In this document: positions 42,152 through 50,298 of the stretch, in pieces | Layout of the letters: every line of letters starts with the position of its first letter | Numbering within the stretch: the stretch's first letter is position 1 | NCBI GenBank assembly: GCA_002238415.1 | Contig: MPMI01000020.1 | Coordinates: 33,577-97,576, forward strand | Direction: 5' to 3' | DNA: 64,000 bases | From: Desulfurellaceae bacterium bin18 | GTDB taxonomy: Bacteria; Desulfobacterota; Binatia; Bin18 | Position numbers and translations under genes: made by a program | The notes under the pieces: generated by a model | Seen by the model: only the letters and a program-made list of their open reading frames with translations | What the model was told of the DNA's origin: nothing | Databases searched by the model: none

Positions 42152-43381
42152 ATGGCATTTTATCAGCTTGATCCAGAAGTCACACCGCAGGCTATTGATA
42201 TGGATGCGGAGGTCGTTGAACAGCTGTCCCAGACGTTTCGTACAGCAGTGGAAGAGCAACAATTCTTTGCCGGCGCCCAGCTCGCCGTCTTTCGTAAGGG
42301 GAAAAAGGTCCTTGACCTTGGGGGAGGCGTCGCACGGCTCAGCGACGATACTCCAGTGCAGCCTGAGACTATGTTTACCCTGTACTCTTCGACAAAAGGT
42401 CTCGCCGCACTGTGTATGCATATGCTGCATGATCGGGGCATATTCCAATATGACGACCGGATTGCCCAATATTGGCCCGAGTTTGCTCAAAACGGGAAAG
42501 AGACGGCAACCATTACTCATATGCTGGGGCACAGGATCGGCAATACGCTTGGGCCTGACTGGTTGACACATCAACGCTGGGGCGACCGCGCCCAGTGTGC
42601 TAAGGCAATGGAAGAAATGACACCACGCTGGACACCGGGGGAGGCCAATGGCTACCATCCACTCAACTATGGCTTCATGTTGAACGAGCTGATGGTACGC
42701 CTCGATGGGCGCGACTGCGGAGAATTTTTTCGGGAGGAGGTCGCACAGCCGTTGGATCTGGACAGTTTGTTCATCGGCCTGCCGGAATCGGAGGAAGACC
42801 GCGTCGCTTGTGTGTATGAAGCCCCCTTGGATCACGGGTCTTTAAGCGCTGCGGCACAGGCCATGGGCATTACTCCGGACGAGGAATATTTTGCCTTTCA
42901 GCAATCGCTCAACTTTGACGAAGACCTTGATCCTGCGACGTTGGCGTATCCAGAACTCCAGAATATCTTTAATCGGCCTGAAACCCACCGGATCGTCCTG
43001 CCCGCTGGTGGCGGCATTGGCTCGGCCAGAGATATTGCCAAATTTTACGCGATGGTCTCGCTCGGTGCCCAGTGGGAAGGGAAACCGTATCTTTCCAAAG
43101 AGACGCTAGCGTTTGCTATTACCCCAACGAACAAACCGGGAGATATTGATCGTTCGCTGCGTTTGCCGATTATTTATGGACAAGGCTGGATGCTGGGCCA
43201 TCTGGCGCAAGGCGCGACCCTACGGACGTTTGGGCATCCAGGCAAAGGCGGCCAGGTGTGCTTGGCTGATCTCGACCGTCAACTATCGATTGCCTTCCTC
43301 AATACCGGCCAGCAGGATTATCTGGGCTTTTTTCAGTTCTCAAATACACTGGTCGAATTGGCTTTGGCAGCATGTCGTTAG
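42152..43381 (+). CDS. Serine beta-lactamase-like hydrolase (class C/esterase type)
   Basis: 409 residues, no signal peptide, so a cytoplasmic esterase or amidase rather than a resistance enzyme. The S-x-x-K nucleophile is SSTKGL near residue 84, and the tyrosine motif is in YHPLNYGFML. FGHPGKGGQVCLAD carries the last motif in the H-x-G form seen in class C-like esterases. Strong ribosome binding site AAAGGAG. The 241 bp upstream hold no feature I can name. Just downstream begins the dehydrogenase operon. Confidence 0.85.
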   Translation: MAFYQLDPEVTPQAIDMDAEVVEQLSQTFRTAVEEQQFFAGAQLAVFRKGKKVLDLGGGVARLSDDTPVQPETMFTLYSSTKGLAALCMHMLHDRGIFQYDDRIAQYWPEFAQNGKETATITHMLGHRIGNTLGPDWLTHQRWGDRAQCAKAMEEMTPRWTPGEANGYHPLNYGFMLNELMVRLDGRDCGEFFREEVAQPLDLDSLFIGLPESEEDRVACVYEAPLDHGSLSAAAQAMGITPDEEYFAFQQSLNFDEDLDPATLAYPELQNIFNRPETHRIVLPAGGGIGSARDIAKFYAMVSLGAQWEGKPYLSKETLAFAITPTNKPGDIDRSLRLPIIYGQGWMLGHLAQGATLRTFGHPGKGGQVCLADLDRQLSIAFLNTGQQDYLGFFQFSNTLVELALAACR

Positions 43382-43400
43382 CCGTTCGGCTGCGGCGTTG

Positions 43401-43430
43401 TTGACCTGCGCCCCTGTTTCAGACTATGAA
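43401..43430 (+). promoter_or_regulatory. Candidate promoter of the dehydrogenase operon
   Basis: TTGACC (43401-43406), 18 bp, TATGAA (43425-43430), about 40 bp before the E1-alpha start. Each box has four or five consensus positions. Confidence 0.45.
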
Positions 43431-43470
43431 GACGAGGCTTTCCGCGTGAACACTAAAGGAGGAAATGTCT

Positions 43471-44457
43471 ATGGCGGATACCACCCTGAGTACAGATAAG
43501 CTGCTCGATATGTATCGGACGATGCAAACCATCCGGCAGTTTGAGTCCCGTGTGCGTGATATTTTTCAAGAGGGTCAAATCCCTGGCTTTGTCCATGTCT
43601 CGATTGGCGAAGAGGCCTCCGCCACCGGAGTCGCAGCCGCTTTGACCGAGCAGGACTATATTACCAGCACCCACCGCGGTCACGGCCATTTGATCGCCAA
43701 GGGCGGCGAAGTCAAACCCATGATGGCCGAATTGTTCGGCAAAAAGACGGGCTACTGCAAGGGCAAGGGCGGCTCCATGCATATTGCCAATTTTGAGCTG
43801 GGTATCCTGGGGGCGAACGGCATTGTGGGTGCCGGTTTACCGATTGCGACTGGCGCGGGTCTGGCGGCAAAGGTGCGTGGCAGCAGTGAGGTCGCCGCCT
43901 GTTTCTTTGGTGACGGCGCCTCGAACGAGGGCACGTTTCACGAATCGCTCAATATCGCCTCGTCCTGGAAGCTGCCCGTTGTTTATGTGTGTGAAAACAA
44001 TTTGTACGGAGAGTTTACCGCGGGGAAGGACGTCACCTCGGTCAAGGATATTGCCGACCGGGCGCGCGGCCACGATATGCCCGGCGTGGTGGTCAACGGT
44101 AATGACGTCGTCGAGGTCTATGAAGCCACCAGTCAGGCGGTTGAACGTGCGCGCAAGGGCGAAGGCCCGACGTTGATTGAATGTAAAACCTACCGTTGGG
44201 AAGGCCACGTGGTGGGCGAGGAAGCCTTTCTCGGTAAACGCAGTTATCGTCCCTCAGACGAAATAGAAGCGTGGAAGAAGCGTTGTCCGCTCATTACCTT
44301 TGAGCAACGTTTCGTGCCAGATCCCTTCAGCCAGGAAGAGATCGATGCCGTCCAGGCCGAGGTGAAGCAAGCCATTGATGACGCCGTCCAGTTTGCTCAA
44401 GACAGCCCATATCCGGAGCCGGAAGAAGCTCTGGAAGATATGTTCTCAGCCGCGTAG
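43471..44457 (+). CDS. pdhA: Pyruvate/acetoin dehydrogenase-type E1 alpha subunit
   Basis: 328 residues from ATG 43471, which has AAAGGAGG 8 nt upstream; ATG 43465 is too close to that site. Thiamine-diphosphate-dependent decarboxylase subunit. GDGASNEGTFHESLNIA is the ThDP/Mg motif (G-D-G...N) near residue 150, and YCKGKGGSMHIA is the family phrase. Pairs with E1-beta to decarboxylate a 2-oxo acid and load the lipoyl group. Pyruvate and acetoin enzymes cannot be told apart by sequence alone; genes for acetoin breakdown are not in view. Confidence 0.85.
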   Translation: MADTTLSTDKLLDMYRTMQTIRQFESRVRDIFQEGQIPGFVHVSIGEEASATGVAAALTEQDYITSTHRGHGHLIAKGGEVKPMMAELFGKKTGYCKGKGGSMHIANFELGILGANGIVGAGLPIATGAGLAAKVRGSSEVAACFFGDGASNEGTFHESLNIASSWKLPVVYVCENNLYGEFTAGKDVTSVKDIADRARGHDMPGVVVNGNDVVEVYEATSQAVERARKGEGPTLIECKTYRWEGHVVGEEAFLGKRSYRPSDEIEAWKKRCPLITFEQRFVPDPFSQEEIDAVQAEVKQAIDDAVQFAQDSPYPEPEEALEDMFSAA

Positions 44458-44468
44458 GGAGAGAAATC

Positions 44469-45437
44469 ATGCCTGAAATGAATTTTATTCAAGCGATTAA
44501 TACGGCCCTCGCCGAGGAACTCCGACACGACCCGGCAACCTTCATGATGGGCCTGGACATCTGGGTCGGTGCCTTTGGCGCGACCAGCGGCTTGACCGAT
44601 GAGTTCGGTGCCGAGCGGATTCTGAACGCTCCCATTTCAGAAGCCGGCTATGCCGGCGCCGGGGTCGGCGCAGCCATGGCGGGGATGCGGCCGATTGTTG
44701 AAATCGAGTTCGCCAGCTTTTTCTACTGCTGCTGGGATCAGGTCTGTAATCAGGCGGCCAAGCTGCGCTATATGTCGGGCGGTCAGGCTGATATACCTAT
44801 TACGTTTCGTGCCGTCTGCGGTGCGGTCGGCTCGGCAGCCGCCCAGCATTCCGAGACGGTCTACTCCCAGTTCATGAGTGTACCCGGACTCAAAATTGTG
44901 GTGCCTTCAGGTGCCTACGATATGAAGGGCCTGCTCAAAAGCGCCATTCGGGACAATAACCCCGTGCTGGTTTTTGAGCATCTCAAGCTGGGCCGAAGCA
45001 AAGAAGAAGTCCCGGAGGAGGAGTATCTTGTGCCCATCGGGCAGGCCGCGGTAAAACGCGAAGGCTCAGACGTCACCATTGTTGCGATCGGCTATATGGT
45101 CTCCCAAGCGCTCAAGGCCGCAAAAGCGCTGGAAGAGGATGGCATTTCTGCTGAAGTCATAGACCCGCGCAGTCTGATTCCGCTGGACGAAGAGACGATC
45201 CTCTCCTCCGTGGCCAAGACGCATAACGTCTTGGTGGTTGATGAGGGCCATCTGCGGTGCGGCGCGGCAGCAGAAATCTCGGCCGTCATTGCAGATAAGG
45301 GTTTCGACTCCCTGGACGCCCCGGTCAAGCGCTTGGCGGCTCCAGATGTCCCGGTCCCGTTCAGCCCCCCGTTAGAAAAATTCATTCTTCCCAACGACAA
45401 GAAGATTTCCGCGACTGTCAAGGAGATGCTGGGGTAA
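44469..45437 (+). CDS. pdhB: Pyruvate/acetoin dehydrogenase-type E1 beta subunit
   Basis: 322 residues, 11 bp after E1-alpha. Transketolase-like pyrimidine-binding half (FIQAINTALAEELRHDP) with the catalytic glutamate region NAPISEAGYAGAGVGAAMAG, and a C-terminal domain (VIDPRSLIPLDEETI) typical of E1-beta. Together with E1-alpha and E2 it forms a complex acting in the cytoplasm. Confidence 0.9.
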   Translation: MPEMNFIQAINTALAEELRHDPATFMMGLDIWVGAFGATSGLTDEFGAERILNAPISEAGYAGAGVGAAMAGMRPIVEIEFASFFYCCWDQVCNQAAKLRYMSGGQADIPITFRAVCGAVGSAAAQHSETVYSQFMSVPGLKIVVPSGAYDMKGLLKSAIRDNNPVLVFEHLKLGRSKEEVPEEEYLVPIGQAAVKREGSDVTIVAIGYMVSQALKAAKALEEDGISAEVIDPRSLIPLDEETILSSVAKTHNVLVVDEGHLRCGAAAEISAVIADKGFDSLDAPVKRLAAPDVPVPFSPPLEKFILPNDKKISATVKEMLG

Positions 45438-45480
45438 GCTTCCCTCCGCCTCAGCTTCTGAGGAAAGAAAGGATACACCT

Positions 45481-46698
45481 GTGGCCGTAGAAGTCGTAAT
45501 GCCAAAGTTCGGTCTGACTATGACCGAGGGCACGATCCAACAATGGTTCAAATCCGAGGGCGATGCCATAAAAACTGGTGAATCCCTGTTTGAGGTCGAA
45601 ACCGAAAAAGTGCTGTATGAAGTCGAAGCGTCCGCGGATGGAACGGTCGCCAAATTGCTGTATGCGGTCGAAGCCGTGGTCGGAGTCGGGCTGCCCGTCG
45701 CCATTATCGCGGAAGCGGGCGAGGAGGTGGCTGAAGTCGCCGCACGCTACGCAGACGCGCCGGCCGCCGCTCCGGCAGCTGCCCCGCCCGAGCCTGCTCC
45801 AGTGGCTACTTCCGCGCCGTCTCCGGCGCCGCAAGAGAAGCGTGGCCGCGTGCCTGTCACGCCCGCTGCCCGGAAGCTGGCAAAAGAACATAGCATTGAT
45901 CTCTCCGGCGTGGCCGGGACTGGTCCGCGCGGTCGGATCACCCGCGAAGATGTGCAGAAAACTATTGATAGTGGAGGTCAAGCTGCTCCACCACCGGCAC
46001 CAACCGCGACGCCGGCCGCGGCGGAAGACATTCCGTTACGCGGCATGCGAAAAGTGATTGCCGAGCGCATGCATCAGAGCCTTCAGGGCAGTGCTCAGCT
46101 CACCATCAGTACAGAAGCCGATGTCACGCAGTTGATCGATCGTCGTCAAGAAGTCCGCCAGGAATTCAACGTCACGTATACCGATTTTATTGTGCAGGCC
46201 TGTGCCCATGCCCTCAGGCAGCACCCACGCATGAATGCCCACCTCGAAGGGGATATCATCCGGGCCAACAACGATATCCACGTGGGACTGGCGGTTGCTC
46301 TGGACGAAGGCTTGATTGTTCCGGTCGTCCGGGATGCAGACAAAAAATCGCTTAAAGATATTGCTGCAGAGGCTAAGACCTTAGCCGAGAAGGCCCGCGC
46401 CAGTCAGCTCAAGCTCGAAGAAGTATCGGGTGGAACGTTTACCGTCTCCAACCTGGGTATGTACGGCGTTGATGCCTTTACTCCCATCATCAATGCCCCG
46501 CAGTCCGGCATTCTCGGCGTCGGTCGGATCGTTGAAAAACCGGTGATCCATCGCGGCGAGGTCACCAGGCGTTCGATGATGGTCTTGAGCCTGACGTTCG
46601 ATCACCGCGTGATAGACGGGGCTCCGGCCGGGGCGTTTCTCCAGACCGTGGCCGACCTGCTGGCCCACGGGAACAGGGTTTCACTCGACACGAGGTAA
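45481..46698 (+). CDS. pdhC: Dihydrolipoamide acyltransferase (E2)
   Basis: 405 residues from GTG 45481. Domains: lipoyl at 1-75 with the lipoylated Lys in VETEKVLYEVEAS (E-T-E-K rather than the common E-T-D-K); a Pro/Ala linker; an E3-binding domain (TPAARKLAKEHSIDLSGVAG, near 125-160) with GTGPRGRITREDV; a catalytic core from about 180 with DHRVIDGAPAGAFL (H-x-x-x-D-G). No E3 (dihydrolipoamide dehydrogenase) gene follows, so E3 must come from elsewhere. Confidence 0.92.
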   Translation: MAVEVVMPKFGLTMTEGTIQQWFKSEGDAIKTGESLFEVETEKVLYEVEASADGTVAKLLYAVEAVVGVGLPVAIIAEAGEEVAEVAARYADAPAAAPAAAPPEPAPVATSAPSPAPQEKRGRVPVTPAARKLAKEHSIDLSGVAGTGPRGRITREDVQKTIDSGGQAAPPPAPTATPAAAEDIPLRGMRKVIAERMHQSLQGSAQLTISTEADVTQLIDRRQEVRQEFNVTYTDFIVQACAHALRQHPRMNAHLEGDIIRANNDIHVGLAVALDEGLIVPVVRDADKKSLKDIAAEAKTLAEKARASQLKLEEVSGGTFTVSNLGMYGVDAFTPIINAPQSGILGVGRIVEKPVIHRGEVTRRSMMVLSLTFDHRVIDGAPAGAFLQTVADLLAHGNRVSLDTR

Positions 46699-46740
46699 CG
46701 GGTCGAGCAGAGAGGTGTGGTTTCCGCGTCCCGCCCGGTC

Positions 46741-47127
46741 TTACAGTTCGGCCATGACCTGGGCTTCTGCTAGTGTCGTTGTGTGGGTCAGCGCCAGGTG
46801 AAAACGGCGGATATGCTGCTCGGCGGCATAGGCTTTGGCCTTGCCGTGCAGGACAATCTCAGGGCGCGAGCCCGGCTGGCGGACGACCTCAACATCGCGC
46901 CAGCCAACCGCGCGGCCCCAACCGCGTCCGAGCGCTTTCATTGTGGCTTCTTTAGCCGCAAAGCGTGCGGTATAACTCTGATACTTGGCTTTGCCCCGGC
47001 GCTCGCAATATGCCTGCTCACCAGGTGTGAAGACGCGCTTGCGGAAGCGCCCACCCGTTCGGGGGCGTTCGAGCGCGGTCCGGATGCGATCAACCTCGGC
47101 CAGGTCATTGCCAATGCCAAAAATCAT
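46741..47127 (-). CDS. acpS: Holo-[acyl-carrier-protein] synthase
   Basis: Attaches 4'-phosphopantetheine from CoA to ACP. 128 residues with the magnesium motif GIGNDLAEVDRIR near residue 4 and the catalytic RFAAKEATMKALG near 53. Length is normal. Convergent with E2, cotranscribed with the radical SAM gene upstream (16 bp apart). Confidence 0.93.
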   Translation of the reverse strand: MIFGIGNDLAEVDRIRTALERPRTGGRFRKRVFTPGEQAYCERRGKAKYQSYTARFAAKEATMKALGRGWGRAVGWRDVEVVRQPGSRPEIVLHGKAKAYAAEQHIRRFHLALTHTTTLAEAQVMAEL

Positions 47128-47143
47128 CGCTCGTGCCCTCTGG

Positions 47144-48964
47144 CTAACACGCGGAGCAACTCTGGCACGAGGTCACATCACACGGTGGCGTTTGCCGTTC
47201 CAGTATGGCCTTACGCCATTCGACCCACAGATAGTGTTTGTCCACCCCGTGATCGATAAAATCCCAGGGCAGCCGCTCCTCCGAGTCATATCGGCGGTGA
47301 ACAAAAAAGTCGGGATTGGGCCTGTCCTGAGCGGAATCGAGGGGGGCGCCGGGCCGGCGTTTTGCCTCACGCCGCCAGCGTTGAACTACGCCCCACCAAT
47401 CGCCCCCGTGCGTATGGACATCGAGCAGTAGCTGGCCGACACGCCGGTCGCCACGGGACAGGACGGTCTGATAGTAAGCCTCACGCGGAGACTCGATATC
47501 GACCGTTACACGTGGTAGACGAGCAAGCTGTTTCTGTAAGCCTGCCATCTTGCGTCGGAGGGCGGGGAGTTCCTCCATGGGCTCCCACTGCAGGGGGGTC
47601 CACGGCTTGGGCACAAAGGCGTTGACCGATAAGGTAATCCTCCCGATCTTGGCCCGTTTGCCGCAAAACCGACTGTGAATTTTCTGCGTCAGCGTTCCAA
47701 TGGCATCAACGTCGTCCTGGGTCTCGGTGGGCAAGCCCAGCATGAAGTACAGCTTGAGGGCCTGTACCCCGCCGCCGACCAACAGCTCTGTTGCGCGCAG
47801 GATCTCCGGCTCGGTGAGGTTCTTATTAATCACCCGGCGCATCCGTTCTGAGCCGGCTTCCGGTGCAACGGTAACCGAATGGGTATTGTTGCGTCCAACC
47901 GCGCGTGCCAGGTCCTGGGTAATCACATCGGCTTTTAACGAGGACGGAGACGCTCGGCCACCGGCCTGACCAATGAACTCGCACAAGCCGGCGATGCCCG
48001 GCTGGCTCGCCATTTCCGCTCCGATCAGGCCAATGGTCTGCCGTTCCTGCAAGCCTTGTGTCACTTGTTGTGTTAAGGCTGCCGTACTGCGATAGCGGAC
48101 GGGTCGATACATAAAGCCGGCTGCGCAAAACCGGCAGCCCCACTCGCAACCTCGACTCGCCTCAATGAGAAACATATCACCAAAAACGGTTTCCTGTGTC
48201 AGGAGTTGCGACGTTGTCGGGTAGGCGTCCAAATCCAGCACCAAGCGACGCTGCACAGTCGGCTCACGACCGCTCGCCTGCGCGTCCCGGGCCTGATGGG
48301 GGCCCTGAGCAAGGGGTGCAGCATGGGTCACCTGGGCAAGATGTCCAGTCGTATCATAAGTAGGCTGAAACAAGGTTGGCACATAGGCACCGGCTATGGT
48401 GCTGAGCGCCCGCAATTTCGCTGTCGGATCGTCCGTCTCCGTGTCCAGAGATGCATAGCGGTCCAGAAACTCCGGAATCATTTCCTCACCCTCACCGATC
48501 AAGAACAGATCAACAAAATCGGCAATGGGTTCGGGGTTGAGAAAAGTTGCCGGTCCGCCGGCAATGACCAAGGGGTGGTGCGGAGTCCGTTCTGTGGCCC
48601 GGAGCGGGATATGCGCGGCCGCCAGAATATCAAGGATATGCAGATAGTCCGTCTCAAACGAAATCGAGAAAGCCAGGATCTCAAAATCGGCTAGGGGCCG
48701 TTGCGTCTCGAGTGAGGCCAGGGGCGCGCCCGCCCGCCCCAGCGCGGCGGCCTCGTCTGAGTCAGGCAGAAACGCCCGCTCACAGCGGCAGCTCACATGT
48801 TGGGTAAAGATTTTATAGGCAGCCTGGAAACCCAGATTCGACATCCCGACCGCATACTCGTTTGGATAAATGAGGCAAAGCGGAATGTCTCCATCAATGG
48901 CGGCTGAAAAAATGAGTTTTTCAGCCGCCAGACGTTTACGTGCCCGTTCGGTGGTCAGCCACAT
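47144..48964 (-). CDS. TIGR03960-type radical SAM protein
   Basis: 606 residues. An N-terminal B12-binding-like region (LCLIYPNEYAVGMSNLGFQA) is followed by the radical SAM cluster in SRGCEWGCRFCAAGFMY (C-x3-C-x2-C) near residue 270. A C-terminal cysteine cluster ends in TSCQSCSAC. It matches the TIGR03960 family, whose reaction is unknown. Family members usually precede a TIGR03936 (DUF2344) gene, which is absent here; acpS follows instead. The start has a Shine-Dalgarno partly inside a hairpin, and a 14-bp inverted repeat lies early in the coding sequence. Confidence 0.88.
   Translation of the reverse strand: MWLTTERARKRLAAEKLIFSAAIDGDIPLCLIYPNEYAVGMSNLGFQAAYKIFTQHVSCRCERAFLPDSDEAAALGRAGAPLASLETQRPLADFEILAFSISFETDYLHILDILAAAHIPLRATERTPHHPLVIAGGPATFLNPEPIADFVDLFLIGEGEEMIPEFLDRYASLDTETDDPTAKLRALSTIAGAYVPTLFQPTYDTTGHLAQVTHAAPLAQGPHQARDAQASGREPTVQRRLVLDLDAYPTTSQLLTQETVFGDMFLIEASRGCEWGCRFCAAGFMYRPVRYRSTAALTQQVTQGLQERQTIGLIGAEMASQPGIAGLCEFIGQAGGRASPSSLKADVITQDLARAVGRNNTHSVTVAPEAGSERMRRVINKNLTEPEILRATELLVGGGVQALKLYFMLGLPTETQDDVDAIGTLTQKIHSRFCGKRAKIGRITLSVNAFVPKPWTPLQWEPMEELPALRRKMAGLQKQLARLPRVTVDIESPREAYYQTVLSRGDRRVGQLLLDVHTHGGDWWGVVQRWRREAKRRPGAPLDSAQDRPNPDFFVHRRYDSEERLPWDFIDHGVDKHYLWVEWRKAILERQTPPCDVTSCQSCSAC
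48898..48930. repeat. Perfect 14-bp inverted repeat in the 5' coding region of the radical SAM gene
   Basis: TGGCGGCTGAAAAA and TTTTTCAGCCGCCA flank a 5-base loop. The hairpin begins 34 bp inside the gene (start 48964) and covers about codons 12-22. It would be very stable in mRNA and can act as a translation or transcription brake. Confidence 0.8.
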
Positions 48965-48979
48965 AAAAGTAGCGTTCTC

Positions 48980-48997
48980 CTCCCGTACACACGGGAG
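48980..48997 (-). promoter_or_regulatory. Hairpin overlapping the Shine-Dalgarno of the radical SAM gene
   Basis: CTCCCGT and ACGGGAG form a 7-bp stem with a 4-base loop on the minus strand. Its right arm contains part of the GGGAGGAG ribosome binding site, 12 nt upstream of the ATG. The stem could sequester the site. Confidence 0.45.
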
Positions 48998-49009
48998 TCA
49001 GGGCTTCGA

Positions 49010-49032
49010 AGTGCGGGCTTCTAGCCCGCACT
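49010..49032. repeat. Perfect 10-bp palindromic hairpin between ftsZ and the radical SAM gene
   Basis: AGTGCGGGCT, three bases, AGCCCGCACT. GC-rich 10-bp stem, 23 bp past the ftsZ stop. No T-run follows on the minus strand. It may end the division transcript, protect its 3' end, or be a copy of a dispersed REP-like palindrome. Confidence 0.75.
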
Positions 49033-49055
49033 ATGTATGGTCGAATGGTTGGCTC

Positions 49056-50246
49056 CTATCGGTTTGCCTGCTTGCGGAGAAAGACGGGCATGCCTTCGGC
49101 GAGCTCATCACTCTGCTCCGAGTCCAGGTTTTTTGTCGGAGGGATGACCGAACTTTGCGCGAGCGTGCGTCTCCGTGCATAGGCTGGTTGTTCCAGCACT
49201 GCTGGATCAAATGTCCCGGGCGACCCTTTTGTTTTCCGTCTCCCACCAGACACCGCACTGAGCGCTGGCGTTTTCGGTCGCTCTAATTCCTGTTCGCCAA
49301 ATCCAGTGGCAATGACCGTAATGAGCAACTCTTCCTCCAAGGTCTCGTCAATGACCGCGCCAAAGATAATGTTGGCATCTTCAGCCGCTTCTTCCTGTAT
49401 CAGCGTTGCCGCCTCATTCACTTCGTGCAGAGTGAGACTCTGTCCACCGGTCACATTGATCAGCACGCCGCGCGCGCCACTGATGGAGATATCTTCAAGC
49501 AGCGGGCTGGTAATGGCATGACGCGCGGCCTCTTCTGCCCGGTTCTCGCCACTCGCTGTGGCGGCCCCCATAATCGCCATCCCCATCTCGGCCATGATGG
49601 TGCGCACATCGGCAAAGTCGAGGTTAATCAGGCCAGGGATCATAATCACGTCAGAAATGCCTCGAACGGCCTGAAGCAAGATTTCATCTGCCTTGTGAAA
49701 GGCTTCAGTGAGTGGCTGACTGCGGCTCATGACCGCCAATAAACGGTGGTTCGGAATACAGATCAGCGTATCCACGTTTTCTTTCAACTCGTGGATACCC
49801 TCATCGGCCTGCCGCATGCGACGTTTTCCCTCAAAGACAAACGGCTTGGTCACCACCCCAACGGTCAACGCCCCACTTTCTTTTGCCAGCCGGGCGACAA
49901 TAGGCGCCCCACCGGTGCCGGTTCCGCCACCCATGCCCGCTGTCACGAAGACCATATCGGCACCAACCAGATGCTGTCGCAACTCGTCCTCGGTTTCCAG
50001 CGTAGCGTTGCGACCGATCTCAGGATTAGCGCCTGCCCCAAGCCCTTTGGTCGACTCGGAGCCAAGTTGAATCTTGGTCGGTGCCAAACTAACCTGCAAC
50101 GCTTGCGCGTCGGTATTCGCGGCAATGAAGTCAACACCGGACAGCCCATTATTGATCATCGTATTGATGGCATTCCCTCCAGCCCCTCCAATCCCAATGA
50201 TACGGAGCTGAGCCCCACTACCCTCATTCTCCACAAACTCAATCAT
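49056..50246 (-). CDS. ftsZ: Cell division protein FtsZ
   Basis: Tubulin-like GTPase that forms the Z-ring. 396 residues: MIGGAGGN-type start (IIGIGGAGGNAINTMI), the tubulin signature GGGTGTGGAP near 103-112, FSFD-type synergy loop region (NLDFADVRTIMAEMG) and the C-terminal peptide GMPVFLRKQ that binds FtsA. AAGGAGGTGA precedes the ATG, one of the strongest ribosome binding sites in the window, as befits an abundant protein. Last gene of the dcw cluster. Confidence 0.98.
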   Translation of the reverse strand: MIEFVENEGSGAQLRIIGIGGAGGNAINTMINNGLSGVDFIAANTDAQALQVSLAPTKIQLGSESTKGLGAGANPEIGRNATLETEDELRQHLVGADMVFVTAGMGGGTGTGGAPIVARLAKESGALTVGVVTKPFVFEGKRRMRQADEGIHELKENVDTLICIPNHRLLAVMSRSQPLTEAFHKADEILLQAVRGISDVIMIPGLINLDFADVRTIMAEMGMAIMGAATASGENRAEEAARHAITSPLLEDISISGARGVLINVTGGQSLTLHEVNEAATLIQEEAAEDANIIFGAVIDETLEEELLITVIATGFGEQELERPKTPALSAVSGGRRKTKGSPGTFDPAVLEQPAYARRRTLAQSSVIPPTKNLDSEQSDELAEGMPVFLRKQANR

Positions 50247-50298
50247 CTCTCACCTCCTTCATCTCCAGTTAGCATGTCTCCACCGGAGAGGCTACGGT

